NCBI GenBank assembly: GCA_040510195.1
Contig: JBEVJK010000115.1
Coordinates: forward strand, 17,302 to 81,301
Length of the DNA: 64,000 nt
Direction: 5' to 3'
From: JBEVJK01 sp040510195
GTDB taxonomy: Bacteria > Pseudomonadota > Alphaproteobacteria > Rhizobiales > Rhizobiaceae
A model generated the notes under the pieces. It ran no database searches and had not been told where the DNA came from. It worked only from the letters and a program-made list of their open reading frames with translations. Of this stretch, positions 61,919 through 64,000 are shown piece by piece (positions within the stretch are counted from its first letter, which is position 1; each line of letters starts with the position of its first letter). Made by a program: the position numbers and the translations under genes.

Positions 61919-61960
61919 CGAGTTGGGCCCGGCTGCGGGCCGGTGCGACGGACTAGACCG

Positions 61961-62086
61961 ATGAAGATCAAGAATTCGCTCAAGGCGCTGAAGGGCCGGC
62001 ACCGCGACAACCGGATGGTTCGCCGCAAGGGCCGCATTTACGTCATCAACAAGACGGCGCCCCGCTACAAGGCCCGCCAGGGCTGA
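61961..62086 (+). CDS. ykgO: 50S ribosomal protein L36, zinc-free type
   Basis: A 41-residue L36 of the longer, cysteine-free type (MKIKNSLKALKGRHRDNRMV, then RIYVINKTAPRYKARQG). It lacks the C-C-C-H zinc site of the short form. In Rhizobiales this is normally the only L36, so it is not simply a zinc-limitation spare. It has its own promoter. A TGAGGC/GCCTCA stem overlapping the stop codon (62084-62102), followed by CGCGATTTT, may be a weak terminator. Confidence 0.95.
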   Translation: MKIKNSLKALKGRHRDNRMVRRKGRIYVINKTAPRYKARQG

Positions 62087-62115
62087 GGCAGCCCAGGCCT
62101 CACGCGATTTTCAGT

Positions 62116-62147
62116 TTGACGTTGCGCGGCACGGGAATAGATTCCCG
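62116..62147 (+). promoter_or_regulatory. Possible promoter and palindrome directly before the TPR gene
   Basis: TTGACG (62116-62121) and TAGATT (62138-62143) are spaced by 16 bases. A palindrome CGGGAAT-AG-ATTCCCG (62132-62147) covers the -10. The transcript would begin at about the ATG (62151), so the mRNA may be leaderless; no ribosome-binding site is present. Confidence 0.4.
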
Positions 62148-62150
62148 GGC

Positions 62151-62759
62151 ATGCGCAGTTCTTTGTCCCTTGCCTTCCTATCGGCGCTCCTCGCCATCGG
62201 CGGCCCCGCCCCCTTGGGCGCCCAGCCGGCGCGGCCGGAGGCGGCCGAGCCGCTGCCCGACGCCGCCGCGCCCGACCGGCGCGCCGAGCTCGACAAGCTG
62301 TTTGCCGAGCTCAAGCGCCAGCGCAACGAGAAGGCGGCCGAGCGCATCGCCGGCCGCATCTGGCATGCCTGGTTCGAGTCCGGCAGCCCCACCATCGACC
62401 TGATGATGAAATGGTCGACCGACGCCATCGAGGCAAAGAAGTATGACGTGGCGCTGGATTTCCTCGACCAGATCACGGTGCTGTCGCCCGACTACGCGGA
62501 AGGCTGGAACCGCCGTGCCACCGTCCACTACATGATGCACAGCTTCGGCAAGTCGATGTCCGACATCGAGCGGACGCTGGAGCTCGAGCCGCGCCATTTC
62601 GGCGCGCTGTCGGGCATGGCCGAGATCCTCAAGGAGACCGGGCGCAAGCAGATGGCGCTCGACGCCTATCACCGGGTGCTCGACATCTACCCCATGATGC
62701 GCAACGCCCAGAACGAGTTGGCCACGCTCTCCGAGGAGCTGGCGGGCGAAGGGATCTGA
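62151..62759 (+). CDS. Exported TPR-repeat protein
   Basis: A 202-residue protein: signal peptide (about 1-25, LSLAFLSALLAIGGPAPLGA), a charged helical section, and tetratricopeptide-like repeats from about 85 to 195 (ALDFLDQITVLSPDYAEGWN, YMMHSFGKSMSDIERTLELE, ALDAYHRVLDIYPMM). Likely periplasmic adaptor for protein contacts. It is 12 bases upstream of the hydrolase gene, so they probably form an operon. Confidence 0.87.
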   Translation: MRSSLSLAFLSALLAIGGPAPLGAQPARPEAAEPLPDAAAPDRRAELDKLFAELKRQRNEKAAERIAGRIWHAWFESGSPTIDLMMKWSTDAIEAKKYDVALDFLDQITVLSPDYAEGWNRRATVHYMMHSFGKSMSDIERTLELEPRHFGALSGMAEILKETGRKQMALDAYHRVLDIYPMMRNAQNELATLSEELAGEGI

Positions 62760-62771
62760 GCCGATCCCCGC

Positions 62772-63836
62772 ATGAACCTTCTTGCCGCCGCTCTCGCCTT
62801 CCTGCTCTCGCTTGTCCTCGCTCTCGTCGCGGCGACACGGCTCGGTGCCTGGCTGATCGAACGCCGTTACCCGCCTGAAGGCAGCTTCGCGGACATCGAC
62901 GGCACGCGACTGCACTACGTCCATGTGCCAGCTCCGGGACGGCCCGAACTGCCGCCGCTGGTGTTCTTCCACGGCGCCACCGCCAATCTGAAGGACCAGA
63001 TGGTGCCGCTGAGGCCGGTCTTCGAAGGCCGCGCCGAGATGCTCTTCGTCGACCGGCCCGGCCATGGCTGGTCGTCCCGCGGCCGCGGCAACGAGACGCC
63101 CTCCGGCCAGGCGGCGACGATCGCCGCTCTTATGCAGCGGCTGGGCATCAGCGAGGCGATCCTGGTCGGCCACTCCTTCGGCGCCGCGGTCGCCGCCGCC
63201 TTCGCGGTCGAGCAGCCGCAGCGGACGCGCGGCCTCGTCTTCCTGTCGGCGGCCAGCCACCCCTGGCCCGGCGGCAACACCTCCTGGTACTACGATCTGG
63301 CCGCGATGCCGCTCGCCGGGCAGCTCTTCGTCGAGACGCTCACCTATCCGGCCGGCCGCTGGCGCATGGCGGAGGCCACGCGCTGCGTGTTCCACCCCAA
63401 CCCGGTGCCGGCCGACTATGGCGAGCGGGCTTCGATCCCGTTGGTCCTGCGGCCCGCTGCCTTCCGCGCCAACGCCGTCGACGTCGCCGGTCTCTACCGC
63501 TATGTGCGCGAGGCCGCCTCGCGCTACAGCCAGATCGCCGTTCCCACGGTCGTCGTCTCCGGCGACAGCGACGCGGTCGTCTACGAGGAGATCCACTCGA
63601 TCGGCCTGGCGCGCGACATCCCGGGCGCCGAGCTGGTCTGGGTGAGGAATCTCGGCCACAAGCCGGACTGGATCGCGCCGGACCTCGTCGCCGCCGCCGT
63701 CGAGCGCGCCGCGGGCCTTCCGCGCGACCTGCAGGCCGCGGCGCGGGCCGTCGAGGCCCGCATCGCCGGCGACGCCGCCGGCGCCGCGCCTTGCGAGGAG
63801 GCCGCCGCCCCGGCCGCCGAGCTGGCGCCACAGTAG
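62772..63836 (+). CDS. Membrane-anchored alpha/beta hydrolase
   Basis: A 354-residue alpha/beta hydrolase with an N-terminal hydrophobic helix (about 4-24). Nucleophile Ser135 in VGHSFGAA, oxyanion strand VFFHGATAN, acid Asp265 or Asp267 in VVSGDSDAVV, and His296 in NLGHKPDW. Residues after ~310 are an alanine-rich tail. Substrate unknown; resembles esterase/epoxide-hydrolase-like members. Second gene of the TPR operon. Confidence 0.88.
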   Translation: MNLLAAALAFLLSLVLALVAATRLGAWLIERRYPPEGSFADIDGTRLHYVHVPAPGRPELPPLVFFHGATANLKDQMVPLRPVFEGRAEMLFVDRPGHGWSSRGRGNETPSGQAATIAALMQRLGISEAILVGHSFGAAVAAAFAVEQPQRTRGLVFLSAASHPWPGGNTSWYYDLAAMPLAGQLFVETLTYPAGRWRMAEATRCVFHPNPVPADYGERASIPLVLRPAAFRANAVDVAGLYRYVREAASRYSQIAVPTVVVSGDSDAVVYEEIHSIGLARDIPGAELVWVRNLGHKPDWIAPDLVAAAVERAAGLPRDLQAAARAVEARIAGDAAGAAPCEEAAAPAAELAPQ

Positions 63837-63971
63837 CCGGGTCAGGCTAAATCCGCGGAGCATAGTCACGTTGACGACAAAGCGATCCCGGCGTTCGCCT
63901 ATAACGATGATCCTGACCGCTTCCTGAGGTGGCGGTCTCCAGGCAAATCGACACCGGCGAAGGTTACGGCG

Positions 63972-64000
63972 ATGAGTCTCAAGATCGGCGGCCACCGCGA
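63972..64000 (+). CDS. Start of a gene cut by the window end
   Basis: An ATG followed by nine open codons (MSLKIGGHR...) runs off the window. AAGG lies seven bases upstream. Upstream, TATAAC at 63900-63905 could be a -10 element. Too little remains to name the product. Confidence 0.4.

Overview
The window is high-GC alphaproteobacterial chromosome, almost certainly from the order Hyphomicrobiales (Rhizobiales). Gene order points there: efp-suhB; obgE-proB-proA-nadD ... rsfS-rlmH-envC-ctpA-yibQ-rppH; a 6S RNA directly upstream of the 5-formyltetrahydrofolate cyclo-ligase gene; and a zinc-free L36 of the MKIKNSLKALK type. Several -10 elements are also of CTATAT-like alphaproteobacterial type. 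I see no tRNA, rRNA, CRISPR array, insertion sequence or prophage. Coding density is very high, and most long antisense open frames are GC-codon shadows.

Layout. 1-3.9 kb: a divergent ThiE-like protein, a Sel1-repeat protein, EF-P, an inositol monophosphatase-family enzyme and a hemolysin III/PAQR membrane protein. 3.9-8.1 kb: four regulators with no obvious target genes (ModE-type, SorC-type and two AraC-type). 8.3-13.7 kb: a non-flagellar MotA/MotB-like pair, a carboxypeptidase Taq and an exporter-type ABC protein. 13.7-14.1 kb: rpmE with a readable promoter, leader hairpin and terminator. 14.3-18.5 kb: two tandem paralogous ~695-residue proteins that I do not recognise, the least explained part of the window. 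18.5-28.5 kb: Rdx thiol-oxidoreductase-like protein, YebC, an exported metallo-beta-lactamase-fold protein, TerC, YmdB, cyclo-ligase with 6S RNA, RppH, a YibQ-type deacetylase, CtpA, EnvC, RlmH and RsfS. 28.8-37.8 kb: MscS, an MFS carrier, nadD, proA, proB, obgE, an EEP-family enzyme, a GNAT acetyltransferase, rpmA and rplU.

37.9-41.8 kb is a trans-4-hydroxy-L-proline catabolic locus: a GntR regulator diverging from a DapA-like deaminase, a D-hydroxyproline oxidase and a 4-hydroxyproline epimerase. 42.1-48.0 kb is a complete branched-chain amino acid-type ABC importer (livHMGF, a small membrane protein, livJ). Its LivG carries a ~120-residue charged tail, and livJ ends in a strong terminator. 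48.2-54.1 kb holds pyruvate carboxylase, a Gfo/Idh/MocA dehydrogenase, an MFS carrier and a 52-residue membrane protein. 54.2-58.6 kb is an RND efflux operon whose promoter spacer contains a palindrome. 59.0-64.0 kb holds two divergent DUF465 proteins, purE-purK, an LprI-like exported protein, the L36 gene behind a consensus promoter, a TPR protein that may be translated from a leaderless mRNA, an alpha/beta hydrolase, and the first codons of a gene cut by the window end.

Most of the window is housekeeping. The parts deserving attention are the tandem unknown paralogs, the orphan MotA/MotB-like pair, the regulator cluster with a shared ACATTTGT element, the metallo-beta-lactamase-fold protein with an altered metal motif, and several leader or operator structures. 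All functional calls rest on reading the sequence without database searches.
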